Assembly (NCBI GenBank): GCA_946122785.1
Contig: CAMGYJ010000007.1
Span: 4,542,909 to 4,606,908, forward strand
Length of the DNA stretch: 64,000 bases
Direction of reading: 5' to 3'
From: Linum tenue
Lineage: Eukaryota > Streptophyta > Magnoliopsida > Malpighiales > Linaceae
The notes beneath the pieces were generated by a model. That model had not been told where the DNA came from and searched no databases. It saw nothing but the letters and a program-made list of their open reading frames with translations. The stretch's first letter is position 1. Each line of letters starts with the position of its first letter. The position numbers were made by a program, and so were the translations under genes. Of this stretch, positions 1 to 10,334 are shown piece after piece.

Positions 1-1983
1 TTAGCTCCTTTCTCATCAGTCACTTCTCTTGGGAACGGGATTCGGACATCGAAAGAGTCCTTCTCAGTAGAGGTAAGTCGCACATCAAAACCTAGCCTAT
101 CAATCCATATCATCTTTGCTTCAGAAACCTGAAACAGGAAGTCAGAATTCATGAGCACAACTGGCAGATATTGGGGAAATAGAGCGAACACTAAAGACAA
201 AAATTCCCCTGCTAGGAGTTACTAAATAAAGCAGAAGCTTCACTTTTGCACAGCCATCCCTACAGTCTATGCTATTTCAAGGTGAGATGGGGCTGTCCTT
301 TTTCATACATATCAAGCCATACTATGCAACGTCGCAGAGATATATAATATGCTAAAAAAATGCATATAATCAACCAAGGAAAATCAAGTTTCTATTCCGT
401 TCTCCCCAGTGAAACTGCATTTGCCCCAGATAAGCTGGTCTTGTTGACCATATATGTTCAAAGCAGCACCTAGTTACCCAAGAAAACTAACCACGACATT
501 AAAACGAATGCAAAAGTGAAGATGGCGGAAAAGAAAAAAGGAAGCTTGAGGTTAGTTGAAGACCTGGAAATCAAGATCAACATATACATTGCAAAATCTG
601 TTGACATCTTCCATATTCTTGGCATTTATCTCTTTGACGAATTCTTCGGCAGAGTTCCGGAGAGGATCAGGAAGAGCATTTTTGTAGTCTGATGAGGAGA
701 CCCACATGCCATCCTGAAACAGTTCCACACATCAATTTTGAAGTATTGTAACCTAAGATTACTCGTTGCTGGTTCTCAAATAAGAGAAGTGCATACTCAA
801 AAGAGAGAATGGATATGCTTCTTAGGCCATGTAAGCAATTATAACAAGTGCACAATAGCAACTACGACATCAGATGAAGCAAACATACCTCCATGAAGTC
901 TTCCATCTGTAGTACTCTCTCAACCTCAACAATGTATACGAGGTCTTCCATAACTTCTTCTCCAAATCTTTTCCTCCACGAGGAAAGAAGCCTCTGAAAA
1001 GATTTAAATCCAAACGGAAAATGTCACTCTAGGGATAGCATCCATCAGCATCTTATATAGTAGGCAATCGAGTGAGTCTGCCTGACGAAAAAACCATTTA
1101 GCGACTAGTAAGTGCACAGGAGAGTACACACGTAAATTAAGGAAGCTAAAAGTGGTGAGGAAAGATCAAACAGGAAGCAAAAAATGGCGAGGAAAGATTA
1201 CTGAACCATAGCTTGCCATTTTATCACATTCTTCTTATCTAAGCATTGAGGCTGAAACAAAACAGGCAGCTATAAATCTCACTCAAACAGTTGGATCATA
1301 CTGAGAATTACACTTAGGATCTAGAAGGGTAAGCCATCAGAAGCACAATTCTACTTGTTCAGAAGCAACCACAGTAGTTTCACAAATGGTTTACCTTCAA
1401 CCGCCCTGCATCCTCTGGCTTCTCTAGACTACCCTGAATCGTGCATTGAGAAGTCCGCATTCCGCTCTGCTCCAGCTGATCCAAAGCAAAACAACGAAAA
1501 GCTTCATTCACCTAAGAAATGTTTCCCAAAACACAAACTGGAAAATGGGGGAGAAATTCGCAACCCAAGTACCCGAATGTTGAGGCTAGACCTCCTGTCG
1601 CGAGAGACGATTCCATGGGAATCGGCCAAGCAGAGAACTGGAGTCCCATCTTCGTCATCCACAGCGAAACGAACGCTGACGCCCAGAGGGCAACCCTGTT
1701 GCGTGACTGTAGAGAGAGTGGCGACGGAGGACAACTCCACGATGGTTCTGGAGACCTCAGCGGGGAAGGGCTTGTGTTGCGGAGAGCCCAGGACGACGGT
1801 GGCAGGCTCTGAAGAGACGGCGGCGGCGGCGGCTTTAGCGGAAATGGAGCAATTTAAGGAGCGGTGGCGAAGTGGGTGGCGCTGATTGGGGAAGAAGAAT
1901 TGGGATTGGGTAGTGGGCCGCAGAGAGACGAGTGAGAACATCGGGGAGTGAGAGCTCACTCCAGGTTGAGTCTGGAGTTGCAT
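1..1983 (-). CDS. PGR7: PGR7 / glutamyl-tRNA reductase-binding protein-like (plastid FMN-binding split-barrel family), 3' end outside window
   Basis: Spliced minus-strand gene, exons 1573-1983, 1395-1475, 889-993, 564-713 and <1-128; every junction is GT-AG and keeps frame. The visible 291 residues start with a Ser/Gln-rich N-terminus typical of a plastid transit peptide. The split-barrel domain begins around residue 70 with PFPAEVSRTIVELSSVATLS and PLGVSVRFAVDD, followed by LEQSGMRTSQCTIQGSL (exon 2), RVLQMEDFMEDGMWVSSSDY (exons 3-4) and VRIPFPREVTDEKGA at the window edge. Known for the family (from memory): Arabidopsis PGR7 affects photosynthetic electron flow, and the GluTR-binding protein holds glutamyl-tRNA reductase at plastid membranes for haem synthesis. 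It is divergent from the G6PDH gene, ATG to ATG about 0.6 kb. The exon-1 ATG at 1983 is chosen because it opens the longest frame with a transit-like leader. Family call is firm; the exact paralogue is inferred. Confidence 0.88.
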
Positions 1984-2597
1984 CTCGCTTAGCTCGGAGA
2001 TAGACGGAGAGAGACACAGGGGGAAGAAGACGCTCGCTAGTCGCTACGCCGGCGTTGAAATGTCGAGATAATAGGATGGATTGAAAGTTGAAACCTCGAC
2101 CAAGGCCAAATTAAACGTTTGGTCACTCGATTTAACAATTTTTTCACATTTGTCACCGGAAGAGAGAGCTTGCTATCGCAACCAAATACCAATTCGCCTT
2201 CTCAACTTCTCGTTCTCGACCCTTTTCCCTCCCAGCCTCCATCAACTTCGTCTTCTACTCTTCTCCCGCCGCCATTGCCGCTCCGGCCATCCAGCAATGA
2301 TTTATGAGGTTGTCTCATTTCCTTAATTATGTCGATTGTCATTTCGATTACCAAAATACTATTTCAATAAAGAAGTATTTCCTCACCCTCTTCCAGGGAA
2401 TAAGAAGAGCTAATGATGAGTCACTAAGACATAAGCGGCCTTTCGGAGATCTCAAGGGCGTTATCCCTTGGTGTTTCCGATGATATTTCACCATTAAAGA
2501 CTGCAGCTTTTCCCTTCTGTAGAGCAAGGAGAGACATTGGAGAAAAGCTGGAAGCTAATCAAATTGATTGATTGAAGAAAAAGGTCAACAAGTAAAA
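1984..2597. other. Divergent intergenic region (PGR7-like / G6PDH promoters)
   Basis: About 0.6 kb between two head-to-head start codons. It must hold the 5' leaders and promoters of both plastid-protein genes. A CT-rich stretch at about 2195-2290 precedes the G6PDH start. I saw no clear TATA box, RNA gene or repeat. Confidence 0.5.
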
Positions 2598-5464
2598 ATG
2601 GCGAGTTTATCGTCAGCTCAATATCGTTCCTACTCCTCTAATTCCTTCCCGCCGGCCTCGTCTAACGGCCATCGACATAATCATCGGCTTCTCAGCTTCT
2701 CTTCTCCAATTCCTAGGAGGTCTCCTCCAGTTGTGCTCTGCTTGCAGCAATCTCAGGGCAATTCTCGACCTAATGTCGTCTTAATGGAAGATGGTACAGC
2801 TCCTTGATTACCCTTTTTCATACTTGGCACTGGGTGGTTGTGTGAATTGGCCCAAGCGTGTCGAAGTTTCAATCTTTGATTCATATTCTCATTGCCCAAA
2901 TGTTTGGTTGTTTGGGACGTTCTTTTGGGTCTGATTAAGGGTTCTAACTACCAATTGGATTTGAATTTGATCGATCATAGGTGCTGTGGCAACTCCTGTA
3001 AATCCAGCACAAAAAAAGGAAGAAACCGTCAAGAAATTGGAAGATGGGTTGCTTTCTTCTTCGGGTATCTCTACTGAGGAATTGAAAGAGGCAGCTGGTT
3101 TTGATGTTAAGGAGAATGAGTCTTCTGTTAGTATTACTGTGGTTGGTGCCTCTGGAGATCTGGCTAAAAAGAAGATCTTTCCTGCACTTTTCGCCCTTTA
3201 CTACGAGGGTTGCCTTCCAAAGGTTCATCATACTTTCCACGATTCTCCTTTCAGTAGATTGAGTGGTCTATCAATTGGCTTATAATAAAGTTTGAGCATT
3301 TTTGTGTGGTTGCAGCATTTTACGGTGTTTGGTTATGCTCGTAGCAAGATGACTGATGCTGAGCTTAGGGACATGGTTAGCAAAACCCTAACTTGCAGAA
3401 TTGACCAAAGGTGACTTCAGTTCTGTGTTTCTTTCGGATTGAGAGTGATGTAAATTGCTCTCTCCTAGAGTTTAAATCTTTCCATTTTGTGACTTTACAG
3501 GGAGAATTGTGGAGAAAAGATAGATCAATTTCTTAAGAGGTGCTTTTATCATTCAGGTCAATACGATTCCCAAGAACATTTTGCAGCCCTCGACAAAAAG
3601 CTTAAAGAGCATGAGGTAATGAAGTTCTGTATTGAAAAACTGTGAGCAATGAGTTTAAAGCTTACTAATTTTGAAGAGCTAATGCTGCAACCAGTGCTTT
3701 TAGTTTGGTTGACTTAAGGAGATCTGTATTTGCAGGGTGGTCGAGAGTCAAATCGGCTGTTTTATCTGTCGATTCCCCCAAACATATTCATAGATGCAGT
3801 AAAATGTGCTAGCTCCTCAGCTTCTGCAGCCAGTGGGTGGACTAGGGTCATTGTAGAGAAGCCCTTTGGTCGAGACTCGGAATCATCAGCTGCTTTGACC
3901 AAAGCCCTCAAGCAATACCTAACTGAGGATCAAATATTCAGGATAGACCACTACCTGGGGAAGGAACTGGTGGAAAACCTATCAGTTCTCCGGTTCTCTA
4001 ATCTCATTTTCGAACCATTGTGGTCCAGACAGTATATAAGAAATGTTCAGTTGATATTCTCTGAAGATTTTGGCACTGAAGGGCGTGGAGGGTAAAGTAT
4101 TAACATCAATCATTACATTAGAGTTTATCTGCCTGCATATGTATGGCTAATGGTCTTCTGTTGTTTTGGTACTATTTTAGGTACTTTGACAATTATGGGA
4201 TAATAAGGGACATAATGCAGAACCATTTGCTTCAGATACTTGCGCTCTTTGCCATGGAAACTCCTGTTAGCTTGGATGCTGAGGACATCAGAAATGAGAA
4301 GGTATTTCTCGGAAAATAAAGCATGTCGGATAGCATGGTCGCATTAAACCCCAAGGTGTACCCAGGCCCCATCAAGTCATCTGGGACGAGCTTGTGAAGC
4401 AAGGATTAATACACACTTATAGCAGAAATTAGTCCCTAAATTTTTGGGTTGTTGAATTGGTTGCTGAACCTTGATTTCTAACATTGTAGTAACTTCGTCC
4501 ATACCTGTCAATCTTTTGTGCATCTTATACTATTGAAGGAATGCTAACTCGTCGATATTGTACTCAGGTCAAAGTGCTGAGATCAATGAGGACTTTGAGG
4601 CTCGAAGATGTTGTAATTGGGCAGTACAAGAGTCATACGAGAGGGGGAGTTACTCACCCTGGATATACCGATGACAAGACAGTGCCAAAAGACAGTGTGA
4701 CTCCAACGTTTGCTGCAGCTGCCCTTTTCATTGATAATCCTAGATGGGATGGAGTTCCTTTTCTGATGAAAGCTGGAAAGGCATTACATAGCAAGGGGTA
4801 AGATATAAATTACATGTTCTTTCTATTATGGTTGGTAATAAAAGAGGCACAGAGTTGTTGAATGTTTGCAATGCTTGTGCTTTCTACTTAGGGCTGAGAT
4901 TAGAGTACAGTTCAGACATGTGCCTGGCAACTTGTACAATCGAAATATTGGAACGGATCTTGATCAAGCCACGAACGAGCTTGTGATTCGAGTGCAGCCA
5001 GATGAAGCAATCTACCTGAAGATCAATAATAAGGTACCTGGACTTGGGATGAGACTGGACCGTAGCAATCTGAATCTTCTATATTCAACAAGGTAAAAGA
5101 GTTTAGAACTTTGACTCCATTTATGCTTAAAGTAGTGTCTGCAGTTCATTAGTTAGAGAGGCACACATGAACATCTAGATTCAAGACTGAGCTCGTATGT
5201 TGTGCTCGTTCTAGGTACTCAAAGGAGATTCCAGATGCATACGAGAGGCTTCTTCTTGACGCTATCGAAGGGGAAAGACGACTGTTTATTAGAAGCGATG
5301 AACTTGATGCTGCCTGGTCACTTTTCACGCCAGTTCTGAAGGAACTGGAAGAGAAGAGGACCATCCCGGAGTACTATCCATATGGAAGCCGGGGCCCGGT
5401 TGGGGCTCACTACTTGGCAGCAAGATACAAAGTGAGGTGGGGTGATCTTGGCATAGAGCAGTAG
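2598..5464 (+). CDS. G6PD1: Glucose-6-phosphate 1-dehydrogenase, chloroplastic (redox-regulated P1-type)
   Basis: Nine exons: 2598-2793, 2981-3222, 3316-3410, 3501-3615, 3736-4091, 4181-4301, 4568-4797, 4892-5092, 5215-5464. All are GT-AG and together encode 601 residues. The enzyme oxidises glucose-6-phosphate with NADP+, the first step of the oxidative pentose phosphate pathway. Visible evidence: a Ser/Arg-rich transit peptide (about residues 1-65); the NADP-binding motif [10 protein letters not shown] at 121-130; the catalytic motif RIDHYLGKE at 285-293; EKPFGRD at 257-263; a conserved C-terminus ending in [10 protein letters not shown]. Cys173 and Cys181, in TCRIDQRENC, are eight residues apart like the thioredoxin-controlled cysteine pair described for potato plastidic G6PDH, so light inactivation is likely (inference). 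Length is normal for plastid isoforms. No lesions seen. Confidence 0.95.
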
Positions 5465-6248
5465 GCAAAAGTGTCCTAATGTGTTGTGTACTGGTTATGA
5501 AGGATATTGGTTTTAGATAGACAAATCAGTTTTGTTATGTATGCAAAGCAAAAAAAAGATTTAGGATGGGAAAACATTGAGGAAATATTGTTGTCTCATT
5601 GTTAGTTAAATCCTGATTTTACAGGTCCTTCCTTCCTGTGTAGATTTTCACTGCAACAAATAATTAGTGACAACAGATTTGCTCCTTGCTTATGTTATCC
5701 GCAACATCATTGAAAGATATCCAAAAATGCTGTGAGCAGAACTTATTTCAAAATCGTATCACTTTGTTTTGAGAAAAATGCAGCAGCAAGTTTGCAGGCC
5801 CTCACTTGGTGAAAGAAACAGAAATATACTACGAGCCATCGAATCATAGTTTCAAAATTGTTCGACATCAACATCAGACGATTATGCTTTGGTTCCCCAA
5901 ATTCTTTCTCTCAACTAGAGGTTTCTATTAGGCTCCTTAAACAAACAGAGCACGTGCATGCATTACACAAACAGTCCCCTTCTCAGGCCATTTCATCCAA
6001 TTGTTCGGCAAAAGGTTTGCTAGATCTACATCTTTTGCTGGTCCAAACAAACAACACCTAACTTGTAGTGCTCCACCACTTACTTCTGTCACTATTTCTT
6101 TTTTTGTTGTCCCTTCCATCTCTCTTTTCCTAATTAACAAAGCACTGAAAAGAATCAAGATCTGGAAAAAGGGAAATGAAATCAAACACTTCCCCCACTA
6201 CCAAATGCCCTGCTTATAACTTTGAGAGAACATTCCTTTTGCAACCCC
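5465..6248. other. Intergenic, G6PDH 3' flank
   Basis: AT-rich sequence holding the G6PDH 3' UTR. I recognise no gene, RNA or transposon here. Confidence 0.5.
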
Positions 6249-6257
6249 TTTATAATA
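6249..6257 (+). promoter_or_regulatory. Candidate TATA box of the small cysteine-rich peptide gene
   Basis: The sequence TTTATAATA lies about 50 bp upstream of the ATG at 6305. That spacing fits a short untranslated leader. It supports the small downstream frame being a real promoter-driven gene, but it is a motif only. Confidence 0.45.
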
Positions 6258-6304
6258 AAGTCCACAACTTCACCCCAAACCCATCTCCAATTTTCCTCAA
6301 CAAG

Positions 6305-6529
6305 ATGCAGAAGGGTGGTGGTAGAAGAGGAAGTTTCATGGCAGTGGAGATTCTGCTGGTTCTTCTGATTTTCATGGCTGCCAATGCAATCACAGGCGAG
6401 GCAGTGTTTGGAATTGACATGAATCCATGCACGCTCACAACTTGCACAGAAGCCTGCAAGAATGTTTTGGCTGATAAGTTTGACAGTGCCTCTTGCTACC
6501 AAGGGATCATGTGTATGTGCTTTGGTTGA
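6305..6529 (+). CDS. Small secreted cysteine-rich peptide (defensin-like / LCR type)
   Basis: A 74-residue intronless frame. A basic N-terminus (KGGGRRG) is followed by a hydrophobic segment (residues 13-28, VEILLVLLIFMAANAI) that reads as a signal peptide. The mature part carries six cysteines: C42, C47, C51, C64, C70 and C72, spaced x4, x3, x12, x5, x1. The closing C-x-C and the C-x3-C element resemble plant low-molecular-weight cysteine-rich (defensin-like) peptides, which act outside the cell in signalling or defence. The eight-cysteine array of classical defensins is absent, so this is a divergent member or another secreted peptide family. The start at 6305 was chosen over an in-frame codon further upstream because it places the hydrophobic core next to the N-terminus and follows a TATA-like motif. 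Role is not determinable from sequence. Confidence 0.6.
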   Translation: MQKGGGRRGSFMAVEILLVLLIFMAANAITGEAVFGIDMNPCTLTTCTEACKNVLADKFDSASCYQGIMCMCFG

Positions 6530-7073
6530 TGGTTTCCAGTGAGATTCCAAGTCCATATGTTGTTATATGTATATACAAAGTTGGTTCTTTAAAGGAAAAG
6601 GGGACTCTTTTCTGTCTGTTTGGTGTGTTGTGATTTGTGAATGACGAAACTTGTACTGGGAAAGAATCTTCTCAGAGTTTCAGTAGGGAGATATACAAAT
6701 ATGCTTTCATGGCGGATCTTAGATGTCTAATTGCATGATGTATTGTGTACGGACTTTGAACCTGCTATGTGTGAAAGAAGGTAGATTTTGTCCCTTTTAG
6801 ATTCTTCTCCTGGTTTTGTTTGTATCCCAGAATCCACCCATTTGAAGAAGGTCCATAGTGATCTGTTCCTGAAAGTTGTCTGCTTTCTTCACTTTCCATT
6901 CCATAACTGAAGAAACAGAAGATCAAAGAGCTGAAATTCCTGCCATAGAAGCACTTGGCAGCAGAAATCAAGGACCTCTACTTCCTTTCTTCACAATGTT
7001 TTCAAGCGAAAGCATCATCCAACCCAAGAGCACAACTTTATTTAAGACAGTCCAATGCCAAAACTGGACTGAA
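6530..7073. other. Intergenic, peptide-gene 3' flank
   Basis: Holds the 3' UTR of the small peptide gene and the distal promoter of the ATP synthase epsilon gene. No other feature seen. Confidence 0.45.
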
Positions 7074-7105
7074 AGCCCAATATCTAGACCCACCAATGAA
7101 GCCCA
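7074..7105 (-). promoter_or_regulatory. Pair of site II elements upstream of ATP synthase epsilon
   Basis: Two AGCCCA motifs (TGGGCT on the other strand) at 7074-7079 and 7100-7105, 26 bp apart and about 150-185 bp upstream of the ATG. TGGGCC/T site II elements bound by TCP factors are typical of plant nuclear genes for mitochondrial respiratory proteins, which fits the gene below. Motif-based only. Confidence 0.5.
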
Positions 7106-7257
7106 ATAATCAAATGACTTACCGTTTACTAGGCCACAGGCCTGCCTGGCGGCTGTCATAGACTGCTAATACAGAAAGCCGAAGACCAAGGCGGAGAGAA
7201 CTGAGAAGACAGGAGGAAAGGAAGAGACAACCCCCGAAGCTTGCGAAATCATCTCCA

Positions 7258-8902
7258 ATGGCGTCGACTGCGGCTGTGCCCTTCTGGAGGTCTGCAGGGA
7301 TGACTTACATCTCATACTCGAACATCTGCGCCAACATAGTCAGGAACTGCCTCAAGGAGCCTCACAAGAGCGATGCCATAGCTCGGGAGAAGGTCCATTT
7401 CACCGTTACCAAGTGGTCCGAAGGAAAGCCCGAGAAGCCCAGTAAGATTCCTACTCTGAACCACCAATCTTCGGTTTCCATTCGCTTAGATCTGGCGGGT
7501 GTTTCTTGCGCCGGTGTGGGTCTTTCTTGATCTTGTGTTTTAGTGGGTTCGCCGTGTTTGGTTGGGATGCATTTACGGCTGCGCTATGAATTTTAGGTTT
7601 TGTTTTGCTCCCGATCATCTGGGTTTGTGAATTACTGCGTGTAGGCACAAGTGGAATAATTCTGGAAAATTTGAATGCATAATAGATTAGTTTGGGTTTA
7701 TCAATTGATTCTATCGTTTTGACTAGGAGATGAAGCTGATCTAGGCACTGATTTTTGAAACTGCAACCAATTTAGACATGTTCTAGTTACAGAACCAAGG
7801 TTCCTCCCCGTGGTGCTGTATGCGTTGCCTTTCAGCTCGGTTGTCCGAGTCCTGTGATCCTTCTGATCAAGTTTTATGATGTTTGATTTTGAGACGTTGT
7901 GTCTGATAGTGCCTGCTCAGTTGATGATCACTTCAGGAACATGAATTTGGGAAAGGTGCTATAAGTTACTTCGTGCTGCAGGCCTGAATTATACAATTAG
8001 CACCGTATAATGGCCTTTTGATGGGTGTTTGAGTAGTCAGTCAGTGATTGAGTGCAGGGCTACTGTTCAGGATGTGAGTTGTGTGGATGAGTAATGAGTT
8101 GCTATGGCTTTGTGTTTGTTTAGCCGACAGGACACTGTTATAAGTTTCTACTTGATTTTAGAGGCTTATAGCACATGTTTTCTTGATTTTCCTGATCGTT
8201 GAATGCGAGAATGAACTTACCCTTAGCTCTTCTTGCTAATATGCATATTTGTTTTTAATACTGCACTTCAAGAGGTGCTCTCTATGCTGCAGCTTGGAAC
8301 CTTATCAAAGAAATCCTTTTTATCGTTATGTTCCACTTCCATTTCATGCTTTGCTATGGCTTGATGATTGGAGGTTGTTTACAATTTGCTATTTGTTAGC
8401 GCTTTTTGAACCTTGTGTATGATTGAAAGTATAGTTGGATGTCTAGGCAGTATCATGAATATGCATTTCGAGAACCACAACAGTATTTGTTCATTGGGTT
8501 ACTGGTACGAGAACAGAGGGTAGGAATTTGTATTTTAACCCCTGAAACGAAGTTTGTATTTGTGCTAAGATGCGCATAGTTGTAGAGCATGGGCTACCGA
8601 GGTCAATTGTGTTCAGTTAATCCACCAATTAGTTGAGTGCTAAATTTTGTTAGCTGACAATCTCCTGCACCACACTTCTCCTACACTATTGGTGCCTTTC
8701 TGCTGTCATTGTGCTACAGGTTACTTCCACCTAGATAAACTTTGTTCGGTCAAACTTCTTCCATTTTGATGTTTGTATTCTTATGCTTCAACTCAGACTG
8801 CTTGTCAAGACTAATCTGATTCTAATATTTCGTGATGCCGACTTACCGAAATTGTTTGTTGGTTTGTTCGCAGCAACCCGGTCCGACGACCCAGATGTTT
8901 GA
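7258..8902 (+). CDS. ATP synthase subunit epsilon, mitochondrial (F1 epsilon)
   Basis: Two exons, 7258-7441 and 8874-8902, separated by a 1.43 kb GT-AG intron, encode 70 residues. The protein is the small epsilon subunit of the F1 central stalk, bound to gamma and delta at the matrix side of mitochondrial ATP synthase. The N-terminal half carries the family signature: [20 protein letters not shown] at residues 8-27, then [10 protein letters not shown] and [19 protein letters not shown]. The 29-nt second exon supplies the conserved acidic tail TRSDDPDV. Length equals the plant family norm (about 70 residues), and it has no cleavable presequence, as in other plants. Upstream site II motifs suggest co-regulation with other respiratory genes. 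No oddities. Confidence 0.95.
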
Positions 8903-10334
8903 ACCATGATGATGTGGAGTGCGTCCATGGAGGAATGTCTGAGACATGGAAGATTTCTATTTTCTGTTTGCAGTATGGTTGGTCTTGGTTACGAGTCAAA
9001 TTTTTCGGGGTTTTTTTTGGTAAAGGTGCGAATAAATGTCAAAGAGACTGATTATACTCTACTCCTTGTCGAATTTCTGGACTTGTGAGAAGGAGATTAA
9101 TTGAATGAGACTTGGTGGGTGCATGAATAGTCATTTGGTTTACCGGTTCAAGCATTTCACCTGATGGTGTTGACTGCACCACGTTATAATGAAAGTTGTG
9201 TTATATGTTTCATAGCCATTTGTGTAGTTCGCTTCGAGCGAAATGTTTGTGCTTTATAAAATTCGTCTCTATGCCTAACACCTTCCTCACGTTCTCAATA
9301 ATGTTACGGAGGATCGTACGTTTTTTTGTTTAATCACTTCATTTCTATTGCTCGTCTATCTCATTTATCATATCCTCCTCTATTTCGTCATCTCTTTGCT
9401 CTCGACCTTCGTGCTCTTCAAGTTCATCATATGCTCTAGCTTGGTTATCTTTCTTCTCGTCTAGCTCCTTATCTCTACGTTCCCAACCTTGCCAGTGATT
9501 GAAGGGGTATTGTGAAGAGAATATGTGTGAGAAAGATTGAAAATGGAAATATATGCGAGAATGTACGAGAATTGAGTTACCATTTTCATACCAATCAATT
9601 TCAAAATGGTTTGTAGTCTTTTAACCATTAAAAATGTGGTCATTTAATCTACTCATTGGCCTCATTATCTATACATGTCTTCACGATAATGTATTAACTT
9701 AACATTTATCACGAAAATCTCCAAGTAAACGGTAAAAACGGTACAAGGAAACAATCTTCTTTTAGATACTTATATAATGAACACATTTGGGTAATAATTT
9801 TCTAGAAACCCATATTTATTTCATTTGTACATATTAGCTGAACTGTTTAATACAAAAATACATATTTGTTAAATTTCAGAATTCTACCAATAAAATAAAA
9901 TCAGATTTTTATGGAAATACAGTCAAATGAAAGCCAAAGGCGAGTCCTCACAATTTCACAGCGGCGGATTCTACCAAACGGTAAAAAGAAGAAGAAAAAA
10001 AAAAAACTCACAGCGCCAGCAGAAGCAATCGCGGGGAAGAGAAGGGAGAGATCCACGCTGTGTTTTCCGCTCAGGACCGAATTTTCTCCCTTCGTCTGTC
10101 TGGCTTCTACTACTAACCACCAATTCCTTCCTTCTTCCTCATTTCTTCATCTCCTCATTCAGTTTTGCTTCCGAGGTTCATCCATGGCGCCGTGCCGCAA
10201 TCTTATCGCCTAATAATTGGATCTACTTCATTTCTTTCCTCGCATCGCCATCCTTCTGCCGCTGGTTGATTCGATCTGATCTCTGAGCTGGCAGTGGTTT
10301 GAAGCAGAGAGACGCAGAAGAAAGAGAAACAAAA
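8903..10334. other. Intergenic between ATP synthase epsilon and EXO84B
   Basis: About 1.4 kb. The left part is the ATP synthase epsilon 3' UTR. The middle (9300-9900) is AT-rich with no recognisable coding or repeat structure. The right part (9960-10334) holds an A/G-rich run and CT-rich leader sequence of EXO84B. Confidence 0.5.

Noticed and set aside
1355..1885. A 176-codon plus-strand frame over the PGR7-like first exons
   Set aside because: Shadow of the minus-strand gene, whose exons join in frame and match a known family.
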